A DNA stretch of 64,000 nt from Rhodonellum psychrophilum GCM71 = DSM 17998 (GTDB lineage: Bacteria; Bacteroidota; Bacteroidia; Cytophagales; Cyclobacteriaceae), in contig NZ_KB906673.1 of assembly GCF_000381545.1 (NCBI RefSeq), positions 372,001-436,000 of the forward strand, given 5' to 3'. Each line of letters opens with the position of its first letter. Position 1 is the stretch's first letter. Positions 7,496 through 16,968 of the stretch are shown here, in pieces. Position numbers and translations under genes: made by a program. Under the pieces are notes generated by a model that searched no databases, was not told where the DNA came from, and saw nothing but the letters and a program-made list of their open reading frames with translations.

Positions 7496-10309
7496 TTAGT
7501 CCAAGGCTTTGGCTGGATTTTTCCTGATTTCGATGAGATTTTCCTTCGTGAGGAATTCTTTGGCGGCCGATTGGATGCGCTCTGGAGTCACGGAGTCGAT
7601 GGATTTTTCTGCTTCAAGAATGACATCCCAAGAAAGCCCATAAGTTCTGATTGCCGACAATTGGGCATTCCAATAGCTGTTTCTCTTCAGGTTTTCTTCC
7701 AAAGCGATCCTTCGTTTTTCCTTTACTTTATTCAGATCTTCAATTGAGGGTCCATTTTCCTGTATTTTTTGAATCTCTATCCAAGTGGCTTCGATCAGAC
7801 TTTCCACTTTTTCGGGACTACAGGGAAAACTAACCGAGAAAGAAAAATTCCCTACGGGCCTGGAGGAAAGACTGCCATTGGCACCCACGCCATAGACGCC
7901 TCCAATTTCTTCCCTGAGGCTTTCGATGAGTTTGATGGTCAGGATTTCCCCCAAATAACCGAAGTCGGCAGCCTTTTTTCGGTCATAAGGGATTTCTCCC
8001 GAAAAGTAGAGAATGACCTGACTTTTCTGGTCCACGCCCACTTCCACGATTTCTTTTTGGCCTCTCGGTGCTCGGATGCCTAGATCCTTGTACGCTTCTT
8101 TTTGATCTGGGCTTCCCGGAAGACTTCCGATGTATTGTTCTAGGAGCGGGGTGATACCCTCTAAGTCGACATTTCCGGTAATGAAAAACTCAAAATTCCC
8201 CGCGTTGGCAAACCTTTCTGCATAAATCTCCAAACCCCTGTCCAAATCTATGTTAACCAAATCTTCGGGATCATATATCCCCATGGCCCTCAAATTGCCA
8301 TCTGCGATGATTCGGTTCAAGGCTTTTGAGAATTGGTAATCCGGATTGGATAGGGCGCTGGCCAATTGTGCTTTTTGGTTGGCCATATAGACCTCAAACA
8401 GTTCTTGGTCTTTTCGGGGCTGGGTAAAATACAGGTGAAGCAACTGCAAGGTCGTCTCCAGATCTTTTGGCGAGGTAGCGCCAGAGATCTCCTGTGAATA
8501 GGTAAGCACATTTGGGGTAAGCGACACGGTTTTCCCTGCCAATACCTTTCTCAGATCTGATGGCGAAAATGACCCAACACCCATGATATTGACCAACACG
8601 CCGGCGTAGCTTGCGGAGTAATGGTCCTCATCCGGATACAAGGAAACGCCTCCATCCCCTTTGGCCAAGAAGATGATTTCATCGTTTTTGAAGTCCGTGG
8701 GCTTGACAAATACTTTGGCACCGTTGGGAAATGTCAATGTGGTCAAGCCGATAGATGCAATAGTTTCGGTTTCCAAAACGCTAACGGGAATGGGCAATTC
8801 CTCCATGAGGTTTTCTGCCAAGGCTTTGTCGGCATAGGGCTCCAAACTTGTGTCTGCAATCTCTTCCATCAAGGCAAGCACCGCTGTTTCCGAAGGAATA
8901 TTTTCTTTTTCGCCCTCCGGGGCGGTGATGATGACTACTCGGTTTTCATTTCGCACCAACTGACCCGCGAGTGCATTGACCTCTGACAAGGTGATTTGGG
9001 GAATGATTTCTTGGTAAAATTCATGTTTCCATTTCTCTCCATCGGCAAATCTTCCGCCTAAAAAATGATTGACGTACCGACCGACAATTGATCTTGATTC
9101 AGCTTTGTCCATTTCATTGAAGCTTCTTTCCGCGCTGTTCAAGACCGATTTTTTGACACGGTCCAGTTCCGGTTCCGTAAAACCAAATCTGGCCACGCGC
9201 TCATTTTCCAACAACAACGATTGGAGGCCAGTCTCGATTTTGCCGGAGGCCACTACAGCGGAAGCGGAGAAATAATCCAAATCCCTGACAAAGTTGCCAT
9301 ATCCCGTCCCGGCAAAAACAAAGGGGGCACCGGGTTTTTGGCGGATTTCATCCAGACGTTGGGTAAGCATACCGCCGTACAGGGTTCTGATCAAGAGATT
9401 GCGGTAATCTTCCTTCGTCTCTGTGGGCAAAGCCTTGTGCTTGTAAAAAAACTGCAGCTGGATCCCGGGGGCTTCCTGATCGGTGACCACACTCACAAAA
9501 GTCTCTTGATGCTTCGGTACCTCAAAGGATTTTCTCTCCTTTGCATTTTCAGGGTTTTTAAGGTCCGAAAAATGCTCCTTGACAAGGGCTTCCAGTTTTT
9601 CGGGATCCACATCGCCCACAGCAATCACGGCCATATTGTCCGGTCTGTACCAATCCCTGTAGAAATTCCTTAAGCTTTCGTAATCAAAGTTTTCCACAAT
9701 TTCCATTTTTCCAATGGGCAGTCTTTCCGCATACTTGCTATTGTGGAGGATCACGGGCAGGTATTGGTCCTGCATCCTTTTTGAATATCCTTCTCCGGTT
9801 CTCCATTCTTCGACGATGATTCCTCTTTCTGCGTCGATGTCTTCGTCCTTCATCAATACCCCCCCGGCCCAATCGCTGAGAACCTTAAACCCATTCCTCA
9901 ATGTGGCTTCGTTTTCCGAGGGAATCGGCAGGATATACACCGTTTCGTCAAATCCTGTATAGGCATTTAAATCCGCGCCAAAAGAAACCCCAATGGATTG
10001 AAGATAATTGACCAATTCATTTTTTTCAAAATTGCGGGTTCCATTAAATGCCATGTGCTCTACAAAATGGGCCAAGCCCTGCTGATCATCTTCTTCAAGA
10101 ATGGATCCGGCGTTGATGGCCAGCCGCAATTCCACTTTGTTTTCAGGCCGTGGATTGTATTGGATATAATAGGTGAGCCCATTGTCCAACTTTCCAACCT
10201 TGACCCTTGGGTCCAAGGGTACTTTTTCATCCAGACTTATTTGGCAGAAAGCAGCTTCTGATGCCAATAAGAAAACAAAGGCTACCAGGATATTTTTGAA
10301 TATATTCAT
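7496..10309 (-). CDS. M16 family zinc metallopeptidase (pitrilysin/insulinase type), secreted
   Basis: 937 residues with a signal peptide (1-22, cut after FC). The N-terminal half carries the inverted zinc motif HFVEH, with His81, Glu84 and His85, and the third ligand Glu161 in AERGIIVEEW, the spacing expected for M16. The C-terminal half (~480-937) repeats the M16 fold without the metal motif, so this is a single-chain two-half enzyme of about PqqL/pitrilysin length. It probably degrades peptides in the periplasm or outer-membrane space. It is transcribed in the same direction as the CLC gene upstream, 92 bases away, and may have its own promoter. Confidence 0.92.
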   Translation of the reverse strand: MNIFKNILVAFVFLLASEAAFCQISLDEKVPLDPRVKVGKLDNGLTYYIQYNPRPENKVELRLAINAGSILEEDDQQGLAHFVEHMAFNGTRNFEKNELVNYLQSIGVSFGADLNAYTGFDETVYILPIPSENEATLRNGFKVLSDWAGGVLMKDEDIDAERGIIVEEWRTGEGYSKRMQDQYLPVILHNSKYAERLPIGKMEIVENFDYESLRNFYRDWYRPDNMAVIAVGDVDPEKLEALVKEHFSDLKNPENAKERKSFEVPKHQETFVSVVTDQEAPGIQLQFFYKHKALPTETKEDYRNLLIRTLYGGMLTQRLDEIRQKPGAPFVFAGTGYGNFVRDLDYFSASAVVASGKIETGLQSLLLENERVARFGFTEPELDRVKKSVLNSAERSFNEMDKAESRSIVGRYVNHFLGGRFADGEKWKHEFYQEIIPQITLSEVNALAGQLVRNENRVVIITAPEGEKENIPSETAVLALMEEIADTSLEPYADKALAENLMEELPIPVSVLETETIASIGLTTLTFPNGAKVFVKPTDFKNDEIIFLAKGDGGVSLYPDEDHYSASYAGVLVNIMGVGSFSPSDLRKVLAGKTVSLTPNVLTYSQEISGATSPKDLETTLQLLHLYFTQPRKDQELFEVYMANQKAQLASALSNPDYQFSKALNRIIADGNLRAMGIYDPEDLVNIDLDRGLEIYAERFANAGNFEFFITGNVDLEGITPLLEQYIGSLPGSPDQKEAYKDLGIRAPRGQKEIVEVGVDQKSQVILYFSGEIPYDRKKAADFGYLGEILTIKLIESLREEIGGVYGVGANGSLSSRPVGNFSFSVSFPCSPEKVESLIEATWIEIQKIQENGPSIEDLNKVKEKRRIALEENLKRNSYWNAQLSAIRTYGLSWDVILEAEKSIDSVTPERIQSAAKEFLTKENLIEIRKNPAKALD

Positions 10310-10401
10310 GATCCTAAATTTGGAAAGTTCTTGGTTCTAGACTTCCAAGGTAATAAAAAATCAAGCGAAGGATAATTAAAAACCCGAAATGTGGTCTGGC
10401 T

Positions 10402-11733
10402 CTAACTTTCCCCAAGATTTTTCCCTTTCTTACCGAGGGCTTTAATGTTTTTGGGACTCCCGATGATTTGGGATTTATAAATCCCAGCATGACCACTGAA
10501 GAGGTATGCGATCACACAAGCCAAACCCACATAAACGCCCGATTCGGCCCCAAAAAGCTCAATTCCCATCAGGGTACAAGCAAGGGGCGTATTCGTGGCG
10601 CCGGAAAAAACGCCCACAAATCCCATTCCTGCAAGGAGTGCCATGGGTAAGGGAATGATCCAAGAAAGGGCATTGCCCAGAGTGGCTCCCGTAAAGAACA
10701 AAGGCGTGACTTCTCCCCCTTTAAAGCCTGCGCCTAAGGTCAAGGAAGTCATCCCAATTTTAGCCAAGAAATCATACCAAGGGAGTTGTTCGGTAAAGGC
10801 ATCGGTGATTGTTGGGATGCCCAAGCCAATGTATTTGGTGGTGCCCATGGCAAAGACTAAAAGGGCAACCAGAAGACCGCCAATAAATGGCCTTAAAGGA
10901 GGATATTTGATTTTCATTTCGAAAAGTGTTCCCCAAAAATGGGTGGCTTTGGCAAACAGTCTTCCGGCCAAACCAAAACAAATTCCTGCCGGGAGGATCC
11001 AAAGTAAATTTCTCAGGTCCAGGTTGGGGACTAAAGAAATGGAATAATGATGATGTTCCACCAGCCAAAGCTCTGCACAGGCATAATTGGCAATATAGGC
11101 GCCAAAAAATGCAGGCAGAATGGCTTCGTAGCGAACACGACCCACCACCAGCCATTCCAAGGCAAAAACCGCTCCGGCCAAGGGCGTCCCGAAAACGGAG
11201 GCAAAACCTGCCGCCACGCCGACGGTGATCAGTATTTTCCGATCTTCTTTTTCGAGTTTAAGCCATTTGGTAAATTGATCTGCCAATGCCCCACCCATCT
11301 GGATGGCCGTACCCTCACGTCCAGCCGATCCACCAAAAAGATGAGTGGCCAATGTTCCGAAGAGCACCAATGGAGCCATTCTCAGTGGAATGGTTTTTTG
11401 GGGATTGTAAAATTCCTCTAAGAGCTGGTTGTTTCCTTTCACCACAGATTCCCCAAAACGATGGTAAACCCAACCGATCAAAAGCCCCGCCAATGGCAAG
11501 AGTGCGATGATCCAAAGGTTGGATTCCCGATAAACGGTTACCCAATTGAGGGATATCAAGAAGATTCCGGAGGCAGAACCAGCCAGCATTCCTACCACAC
11601 CCGCAATCAGTAGCCATTTGAAGGTAAAGAACAGATTTGGAAGAAATTCGAAAGTGAAAAACGAATTGATTTTGAGACAGGCTTTTATCCTCTCCAACAT
11701 ATGGGATTGATTGTATCCAAAATGAAAAGACAT
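10402..11733 (-). CDS. CLC-F type fluoride/proton antiporter
   Basis: 443-residue, multi-helix CLC protein. The gating glutamate motif reads GREGTAIQMGG (Glu140), with Thr where chloride transporters have Pro, and the anion-site loop reads GNNQLLEEF (100-108) in place of GSGIP. These two substitutions mark the fluoride-exporting CLC-F clade. The internal proton glutamate position is Glu193 in GAVFALEWL, and the GVFSGATNTPLA motif is present near the C-terminus. Role: proton-coupled export of fluoride across the inner membrane. A fluoride riboswitch lies just upstream in its leader, which independently supports the substrate. The start at 11733 is kept; Met12 (11700) is an alternative that removes a weakly conserved leader. 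Confidence 0.93.
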   Translation of the reverse strand: MSFHFGYNQSHMLERIKACLKINSFFTFEFLPNLFFTFKWLLIAGVVGMLAGSASGIFLISLNWVTVYRESNLWIIALLPLAGLLIGWVYHRFGESVVKGNNQLLEEFYNPQKTIPLRMAPLVLFGTLATHLFGGSAGREGTAIQMGGALADQFTKWLKLEKEDRKILITVGVAAGFASVFGTPLAGAVFALEWLVVGRVRYEAILPAFFGAYIANYACAELWLVEHHHYSISLVPNLDLRNLLWILPAGICFGLAGRLFAKATHFWGTLFEMKIKYPPLRPFIGGLLVALLVFAMGTTKYIGLGIPTITDAFTEQLPWYDFLAKIGMTSLTLGAGFKGGEVTPLFFTGATLGNALSWIIPLPMALLAGMGFVGVFSGATNTPLACTLMGIELFGAESGVYVGLACVIAYLFSGHAGIYKSQIIGSPKNIKALGKKGKNLGES

Positions 11734-11793
11734 ATCAGGGAATAATCTCCACGATGATGACCATTCCTGTTTGGATGGTTGGCAATTGAGTTG

Positions 11794-11851
11794 AAGTAGG
11801 AGTCATCAGCACCAAAAAAGGAGCGGTTGTAAGGCGGAACCCCATCGCCGA
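11794..11851 (-). promoter_or_regulatory. Fluoride riboswitch (crcB motif)
   Basis: Read on the minus strand, the leader contains GGCGATGGGGTTCCGCC, then TTACAACCGCTCC, a T-run loop, then GGTGCTGATGACTCCTAC. This follows the known fluoride aptamer: a GGCGATG start, a CGCC partner, the AAC joining element, a second stem and the conserved CTGATG...CTAC end, whose CTCC can pair with the GGGG to form the pseudoknot. It lies about 60 bases before the CLC-F start codon. In this class fluoride binding normally turns expression on. A downstream GTCATCA (minus strand; 11755-11761) is complementary to TGATGAC of the aptamer and may form the switching stem. Confidence 0.93.
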
Positions 11852-12047
11852 ATGAAATGTAAAGATATCAAACCTTGGCAAAAATCAACCGTTTCTCCAC
11901 CTAAAAGTCTTTTCCAGTACAATCTTAATCCATTTTGGATTTTTCTTGGAGAACAAATTGGGTAAATTCCCTAAATTGAAACAATCTTCAGCAATAAGTT
12001 CTTCACAGAGAGGTATAGTGATTATACACAAATACAATTTAAACTTC

Positions 12048-12947
12048 ATGAAAAATATACTCATTACCGGAGGCTCCGGACTCATAGGGAAGAAAATCAC
12101 CAAATTATTGGAAAAAAATGGACACCAAGTCGCTTGGTTGAGCAGGACACCGTCAAAAAACAGTCAAAAATCCTTTGCTTGGGATGTGGAGGCTGGAACA
12201 TTGGATGAAAAAGCCATACGCTGGGCCGATGGCATTATTCACTTGGCGGGAGAAGGTGTAGCGGACAAAAGATGGACCACCGAAAGGAAAAAGGCTATCC
12301 TGCAAAGCCGAACCCATTCCTCGGAGCTGCTTTTTCGGGCCATCGAAAAATCCGATAAAAAACCTGAATCCTTTGTCTCTGCCAGCGCCGTTGGTTATTA
12401 TGGCTTTGACACCGGAGAGCAACTGGTGGATGAAGAAGCTCCTGCCGGCACCGATTTTTTAGCCCAGGTGGTCATTGCTTGGGAGGATTCGTCAAAAAAA
12501 GTAGCCGATTTAGGCATCAGAACTGTTTTGCTTCGGATTGGGATTGTTCTCGACAGTGGAGGCGGTGCCTTGAAAGAAATGATGGGCCCTCCCGTTGCAG
12601 CTCCTCTGGGAAAAGGGACACAATGGATGAGCTGGATACAGGTAGAGGATTTGGCCAAAATGTTCGTTTTTGCCGTTGAGAATGAAAGTTTGAAAGGGAT
12701 TTACAATGCCGTTGCGCCAAAACCGGTGACCAATCGGGATTTGACCCAGAAAGCAGCCAAGAAGATTGGGAAACCCTTTTTGGGAATCGGCGTTCCTGCA
12801 TTTGGATTGAAACTTCTGTTGGGGGAAATGGCCCAAATGGTGATTGGTGGAAATCGGGTTTCCTCCAGGAAAATCCAAGAAGCCGGATTCAATTTCCAAT
12901 ACCCAAACCTTGCCGAAGCCTTGGAAAAGACATACAGCAAAGATTAA
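12048..12947 (+). CDS. TIGR01777 family NAD(P)-dependent epimerase-like protein
   Basis: 299 residues from MKNILITGGSGLIGKK, with the extended SDR nucleotide-binding motif GGSGLIG at residues 8-14. The open frame begins 34 codons earlier, but that segment has no SDR character. Further motifs are IIHLAGEGVADKRWT, the SAVGYYG block containing the SDR Tyr, and the C-terminal DUF1731-type region (IGVPAFGLKLLLGEMAQMVIGGNRV). The family is YfcH-like; its substrate is unsettled. It is divergent from the CLC-F/riboswitch unit. The TAA stop lies inside the left terminus of repeat copy C. Confidence 0.9.
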   Translation: MKNILITGGSGLIGKKITKLLEKNGHQVAWLSRTPSKNSQKSFAWDVEAGTLDEKAIRWADGIIHLAGEGVADKRWTTERKKAILQSRTHSSELLFRAIEKSDKKPESFVSASAVGYYGFDTGEQLVDEEAPAGTDFLAQVVIAWEDSSKKVADLGIRTVLLRIGIVLDSGGGALKEMMGPPVAAPLGKGTQWMSWIQVEDLAKMFVFAVENESLKGIYNAVAPKPVTNRDLTQKAAKKIGKPFLGIGVPAFGLKLLLGEMAQMVIGGNRVSSRKIQEAGFNFQYPNLAEALEKTYSKD

Positions 12948-13120
12948 ACCCGTGTTGTACATGACCAATTCTCCTCCAGTCGGAAATTGATTAATAACCA
13001 ATAAAATATATGCATTTTTGATTTCACCTGATAGGTAAAACACCTTGTTCTTCAAATAGGTTGATTTCCTTGCAGTTTCACCTCCTATTTGGAAACCGAA
13101 TGCACATTTCGGATTAAATC
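12945..13120 (+). repeat. Dispersed MITE-like intergenic repeat, copy C
   Basis: Starts TTAAACCCGTGTTGTACATG, contains TTTTGATTTCACCTGATAGG and the core TTGATTTCCTTGCAGTTTCA, and ends GCACATTTCGGATTAAATC. The ends are inverted repeats (GATTAAACCCG against GATTTAATCCG when reversed). The stop codons of the epimerase (TAA, 12945-12947) and of the convergent small membrane gene (13119-13121) fall at its two ends. Confidence 0.7.
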
Positions 13121-13334
13121 AGATCCTGTTTTTACGACCGAAAAGAAACCACAGAATCGTACCCAAAAAAGGCAAAAATATCACCACCAAAATCCAGACG
13201 ATTTTATCGTTGCCGGTCCCGAAGCCACTGGTGATGACATCATAAATGGTGAAGGCATAAATGGCAAGTCCAATAATTCCCAATCCAAACATTGTTTTCG
13301 TTTTTAAGTGTTGTTGTTTTTTATTGCTGAACAT
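13119..13334 (-). CDS. Small PLDc_N-domain membrane protein
   Basis: About 71 residues from MFSNKK, or 57 from MFGLGIIG (13292); the start is uncertain. Two hydrophobic segments, FGLGIIGLAIYAFTIYDVI and DKIVWILVVIFLPFLGTILW, are separated by a short polar loop and followed by a basic FGRKN end. This is the phospholipase D N-terminal (PLDc_N) two-helix module found as a stand-alone small protein in many Bacteroidota. Stand-alone members have no catalytic residues and no settled function. The open frame extends upstream to 13502, but that part has no hydrophobic or conserved character. Confidence 0.6.
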   Translation of the reverse strand: MFSNKKQQHLKTKTMFGLGIIGLAIYAFTIYDVITSGFGTGNDKIVWILVVIFLPFLGTILWFLFGRKNRI

Positions 13335-13549
13335 TCCTGCCCCGAATGTTTGTTGAATCCGTTGGGGGAACAGTTTGTTGCGCCAACGTGAAATCAGCAA
13401 GGGAGTAAAACAACGGAAAATAACCGGGGATCGCAAAAAAAGGCAAAAGGGAATTTGATGGAACTCGGTCAAGTTTTTTGACCTTCCAAACCAATTATTC
13501 ATGATTAACTGATTTTATTGATCAGTTTTGGTTGATTTTGAATGCATAA

Positions 13550-16120
13550 ATGAATAGAGATATGATAAAGCGGATTTGTTTCACCCTACTCATCGTTGTC
13601 TTGGCGCTAAAGGCCGAGGCACAAAACGTCGAATTGAAATACTATCTTCCAGAGGGCTACACGTATAATCCTGCCATTCCGACTCCTGAGTCTGTCCTTG
13701 GATTTGAAGTGGGGGAATGGCATGCCTCCTACGATCAAGTTTTGATGTACATGCGGGCCGTAGCGACTGCATCCGACCGGGTTACGCTTGAGGAGATTGG
13801 AAAAACGTATGAAAAACGCCAACAGGTTTTATTGACCATCACTTCTCCTGCAAATCTCGGGAAAATTGATGCCATCAAATCGGAGAGAAAAAAACTCCGA
13901 AATCCTGCAGCAAATGTTGCCCTCGCAACCATGCCTGTGGTCATCTATGCAGGATATTCTGTTCATGGCAATGAGCCCAGCGCTGTAAATGCCGCCCTGC
14001 TCTCCGTTTACCATTTTGCAGCTGCAAATGAGGTGGCGGCAGATTTGGAAAATGTGGTTTTGCTTTTGGATCCAGCCTTGAACCCAGATGGTGTGAACCG
14101 ATTTGCCTCTTGGGTAAACTCCAACAGAAGCTACCACATGAATGGTGATCCCAACAACAGGGAATTGAACGAGCCTTGGCCAAGAGGAAGAACCAATCAT
14201 TACTGGTTCGACTTGAACAGGGATTGGCTGCCTGTCCAGCATCCCGAATCCCGAAACCGGGTGGCAAAAGTGCAGGAGTGGACCCCAAATCTCCATTTGG
14301 ATTTTCACGAAATGGGGACCAACAGCACCTTTTTCTTTCAGCCGGGAATACCCAGCCGGAACCATCCGCTGACACCCAAGAAAAATTTTGAGCTGACCGA
14401 AAAAATCGGGCAATACCACGCCAGATATCTTGACAAAATTGGATCACTTTATTACAGCCAAGAAAGCTTTGATGATTTTTATTTCGGCAAAGGGTCCACC
14501 TATCCCGACATTCAGGGGTCTATCGGCATCCTGTTCGAACAAGCCTCCTCAAGGGGACATTTGCAGGAAAGCATTTATGGTCCCTTGACCTTTGCCTTCA
14601 CGATCCGCAACCAATTTACCACGACCTTGTCCTCATTTGAAGCGGCCAAAAACATGCGGGTTGAGATGAATACCTACATGCGGGATTTCTACAGGGATGC
14701 AAAGAAGGAGTATGATCTGGATACCAACAAGGCCTATATTTTTGGGTCAAAAGACGATGGGGGGAAAACATTCCATCTGGCGGATATGGTACTCCAGCAT
14801 GACATCGATCTTTTCAGCTTAAAAGAAGACATTACCATCAATGGGGTGGAATTCAAAAAAGAAAAATCCTTCATCGTTCCCTTGAACCAACCACAATATA
14901 AGTTGATCAAAGGATTGTTTGAAACCCGGACAAATTTTCAAGACAGCTTATTTTACGATGTATCCGCTTGGACCATGCCGATGGCATTCAACCTGGATTT
15001 CATGGAGTTGAGCAGCAGGATATTGAACTTGGCCAATGTCGAGCAGGTGGACAAGTCCCTGAAGCTTCCAAAAGGAAAGGTTACCGGAGAAGCTGGGGCA
15101 TATGCCTTTGTTTTTGAGTGGGCAGAATACTATGCCCCGAAAGCAGCTTATGCACTCTTGGAAAAAGGCTATCAGGTAAGGGTCAGCCACGAAGAAGTCA
15201 TCCTCCCCAATGCCAAAACCCTGAAGCGCGGGAGCATTTTCTTGGCCAAAGGCCAATCCACTGTTTCTGATGAGGTCTTTTTCAATGACATGGTAAAAGC
15301 CGCCGAGACTTCTGGGATTGAAATTTTTGCCTTGAATACCGGCTATACAAATGGCGTCAATGTCGGATCTCCAAGCATGGATGTCCTGACCAAACCAAGT
15401 ATTGCACTTTTGGTGGATGGCGGAGTGGCCAGCAGTGAGGCTGGTGAAATCTGGCATTTATTGGATCAGCGGTATGAAATGCCCATCACCTTATTGCCCG
15501 TAGATCGCTTCAACGGAGCGGATCTTGGCCGATACAATGTCATTGTGATGCCCAATGGAAACTATGCTTCCTTGGGAAAAACCGGTGCGGACAAAGTGAA
15601 ACAGTGGGTAAGGGCGGGAGGAACCTTGATCGCCAGGGGATACGCCATGAGCTGGCTGGACCAAAATGAAGTTGCGGAATTTAAGTTTAAGCAAGAATCC
15701 GAAAAGGTGGAAGTCCTTCAAAAAAATTATGCGGAATTTGACAATGCTTCAGGTGCAAAAGGAACTGGCGGTGCCATATTCAATGTGAAATTGGATATTA
15801 CCCACCCGATCGGGTATGGCTATGAAAAAACCGAAATGTTTACTTTCAGAAGTGGCAACCAATTCCTCCTTCCATCTGAGAATCCTTATGCAAATCCACA
15901 GGTTTATACCGATAGTCCCTTGGCAAGTGGTTACGTTTATCCCTACAATTTGGAACAAATGAAGCGTTCGGCATCTATCCGGGTATCCTCCCAAGGAAAT
16001 GGCCGGGTAATCGGTTTTGTGGACAATCCGAATTTCAGGGCATTCTGGTTTGGGACAAACAGATTGTTTATGAATGCGATTTTCTTTGGACAGACGATTA
16101 AGAGTGGAACCGGTCGATAA
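13550..16120 (+). CDS. Secreted M14 family zinc carboxypeptidase
   Basis: 856 residues with a signal peptide (ends about KAEA, residue 24). Zinc ligands are His139 and Glu142 in YSVHGNEPS and His254 in LDFHEMGTNS; substrate-binding Asn224-Arg225 are in FDLNRDW and the general base is Glu331 in GILFEQASSRG. All key M14 residues are therefore present. The region after ~residue 500 resembles a class I glutamine amidotransferase-like domain, as is common in long Bacteroidota M14 proteins. It probably trims peptides or peptidoglycan-derived substrates outside the inner membrane. The start may be Met5 (13562). A 7-base palindrome (AACTGAT...ATCAGTT, 13506-13526) lies just upstream. Confidence 0.9.
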   Translation: MNRDMIKRICFTLLIVVLALKAEAQNVELKYYLPEGYTYNPAIPTPESVLGFEVGEWHASYDQVLMYMRAVATASDRVTLEEIGKTYEKRQQVLLTITSPANLGKIDAIKSERKKLRNPAANVALATMPVVIYAGYSVHGNEPSAVNAALLSVYHFAAANEVAADLENVVLLLDPALNPDGVNRFASWVNSNRSYHMNGDPNNRELNEPWPRGRTNHYWFDLNRDWLPVQHPESRNRVAKVQEWTPNLHLDFHEMGTNSTFFFQPGIPSRNHPLTPKKNFELTEKIGQYHARYLDKIGSLYYSQESFDDFYFGKGSTYPDIQGSIGILFEQASSRGHLQESIYGPLTFAFTIRNQFTTTLSSFEAAKNMRVEMNTYMRDFYRDAKKEYDLDTNKAYIFGSKDDGGKTFHLADMVLQHDIDLFSLKEDITINGVEFKKEKSFIVPLNQPQYKLIKGLFETRTNFQDSLFYDVSAWTMPMAFNLDFMELSSRILNLANVEQVDKSLKLPKGKVTGEAGAYAFVFEWAEYYAPKAAYALLEKGYQVRVSHEEVILPNAKTLKRGSIFLAKGQSTVSDEVFFNDMVKAAETSGIEIFALNTGYTNGVNVGSPSMDVLTKPSIALLVDGGVASSEAGEIWHLLDQRYEMPITLLPVDRFNGADLGRYNVIVMPNGNYASLGKTGADKVKQWVRAGGTLIARGYAMSWLDQNEVAEFKFKQESEKVEVLQKNYAEFDNASGAKGTGGAIFNVKLDITHPIGYGYEKTEMFTFRSGNQFLLPSENPYANPQVYTDSPLASGYVYPYNLEQMKRSASIRVSSQGNGRVIGFVDNPNFRAFWFGTNRLFMNAIFFGQTIKSGTGR

Positions 16121-16200
16121 AAGAGATTCCTTCTCTTCCTCATTTCCATGTCTTACCTTTAGTCTCTCACGCTAAAAATTAAACTTCTTGTATTATAAGT

Positions 16201-16248
16201 GGTGCATTCCCGGGATTTCTTAAATAGCCCGAGAGTGCTCCATTTTTT
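16201..16248 (+). terminator. Probable intrinsic terminator
   Basis: GGTGCATTCCCGGG pairs with GCCCGAGAGTGCTCC, with two mismatches, across a TTTCTTAAATA loop and is followed by ATTTTTT. It lies 80 bases after the M14 peptidase stop. Confidence 0.65.
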
Positions 16249-16357
16249 GATAATTGAAATTTTCTTAAGGTTCAACTCTGGTTTTTGATTTTATATTTGG
16301 CAAAAAGTTTTAATTATCTAGCGCAAACCACTATTTTGCGTAATATTTGTTTATCAA

Positions 16358-16861
16358 ATGATTCAGAAACTCTTTCCATTAGACAAGAATTACATTTTAA
16401 GACAAGCACAGACTGTTTTAGAAGATAATCTCATGGATTCCATGGCTTTTGAATTGAAAAAATCCTACACCTTTCTTTACAATTCTTTGGGGTTGATGGA
16501 TGAAACGTATGCACAGATCCTTGATGCCTACGATTTTCCAAAAGACAGATTGCGCGTAATCTATTGCCAACTCTCCGGGATTTATCGCTACAAGTACGGT
16601 TCCAACCAATTGGAATTGTTGTTCGACGGAAGGTCACATTTCGAAAAATTTCAGGAAGATTGGTCCAAACAGTTGATGGAATGGGTGAAAGAATTGGGCA
16701 AGCATGAACAATATGTAAAGACGATGCTGAGAATGACCCTGCTTTTTGACACGGATTCCCGGGCCGAATGGTCTGAAAATCATTGCAAAGCATTCATCAA
16801 CGAATACTTTGACCTGAAAATCATCAAGCGAAAAGGAGAACTGAAACTTAAGATTGCATAA
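16358..16861 (+). CDS. Hypothetical cytoplasmic protein
   Basis: 167 residues; no recognised family. There is no signal peptide or membrane segment. It is rich in aromatic and charged residues and appears mostly helical (FELKKSYTFLYNSLGLMDETY, HEQYVKTMLRMTLL). The gene has its own terminator and faces the sugar operon. TATATTTG at 16292-16299, 58 bases before the ATG, fits the -7 promoter consensus. Function unknown. Confidence 0.65.
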   Translation: MIQKLFPLDKNYILRQAQTVLEDNLMDSMAFELKKSYTFLYNSLGLMDETYAQILDAYDFPKDRLRVIYCQLSGIYRYKYGSNQLELLFDGRSHFEKFQEDWSKQLMEWVKELGKHEQYVKTMLRMTLLFDTDSRAEWSENHCKAFINEYFDLKIIKRKGELKLKIA

Positions 16862-16863
16862 AT

Positions 16864-16900
16864 AACAAAACCGCCGATAAAAGCGGTTTTGTTCGTTTTT
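16864..16900. terminator. Bidirectional intrinsic terminator
   Basis: AACAAAACCGC (16864-16874) pairs perfectly with GCGGTTTTGTT (16883-16893) and CGTTTTT follows. It separates the convergent gene at 16358 from the end of the minus-strand sugar operon. Confidence 0.92.
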
Positions 16901-16968
16901 GGTTGGTGGTTTAGTTAATGTTTTTGATTTTTTATCCAAAAGGAATTTCAAAGATTAGAATACAATCC

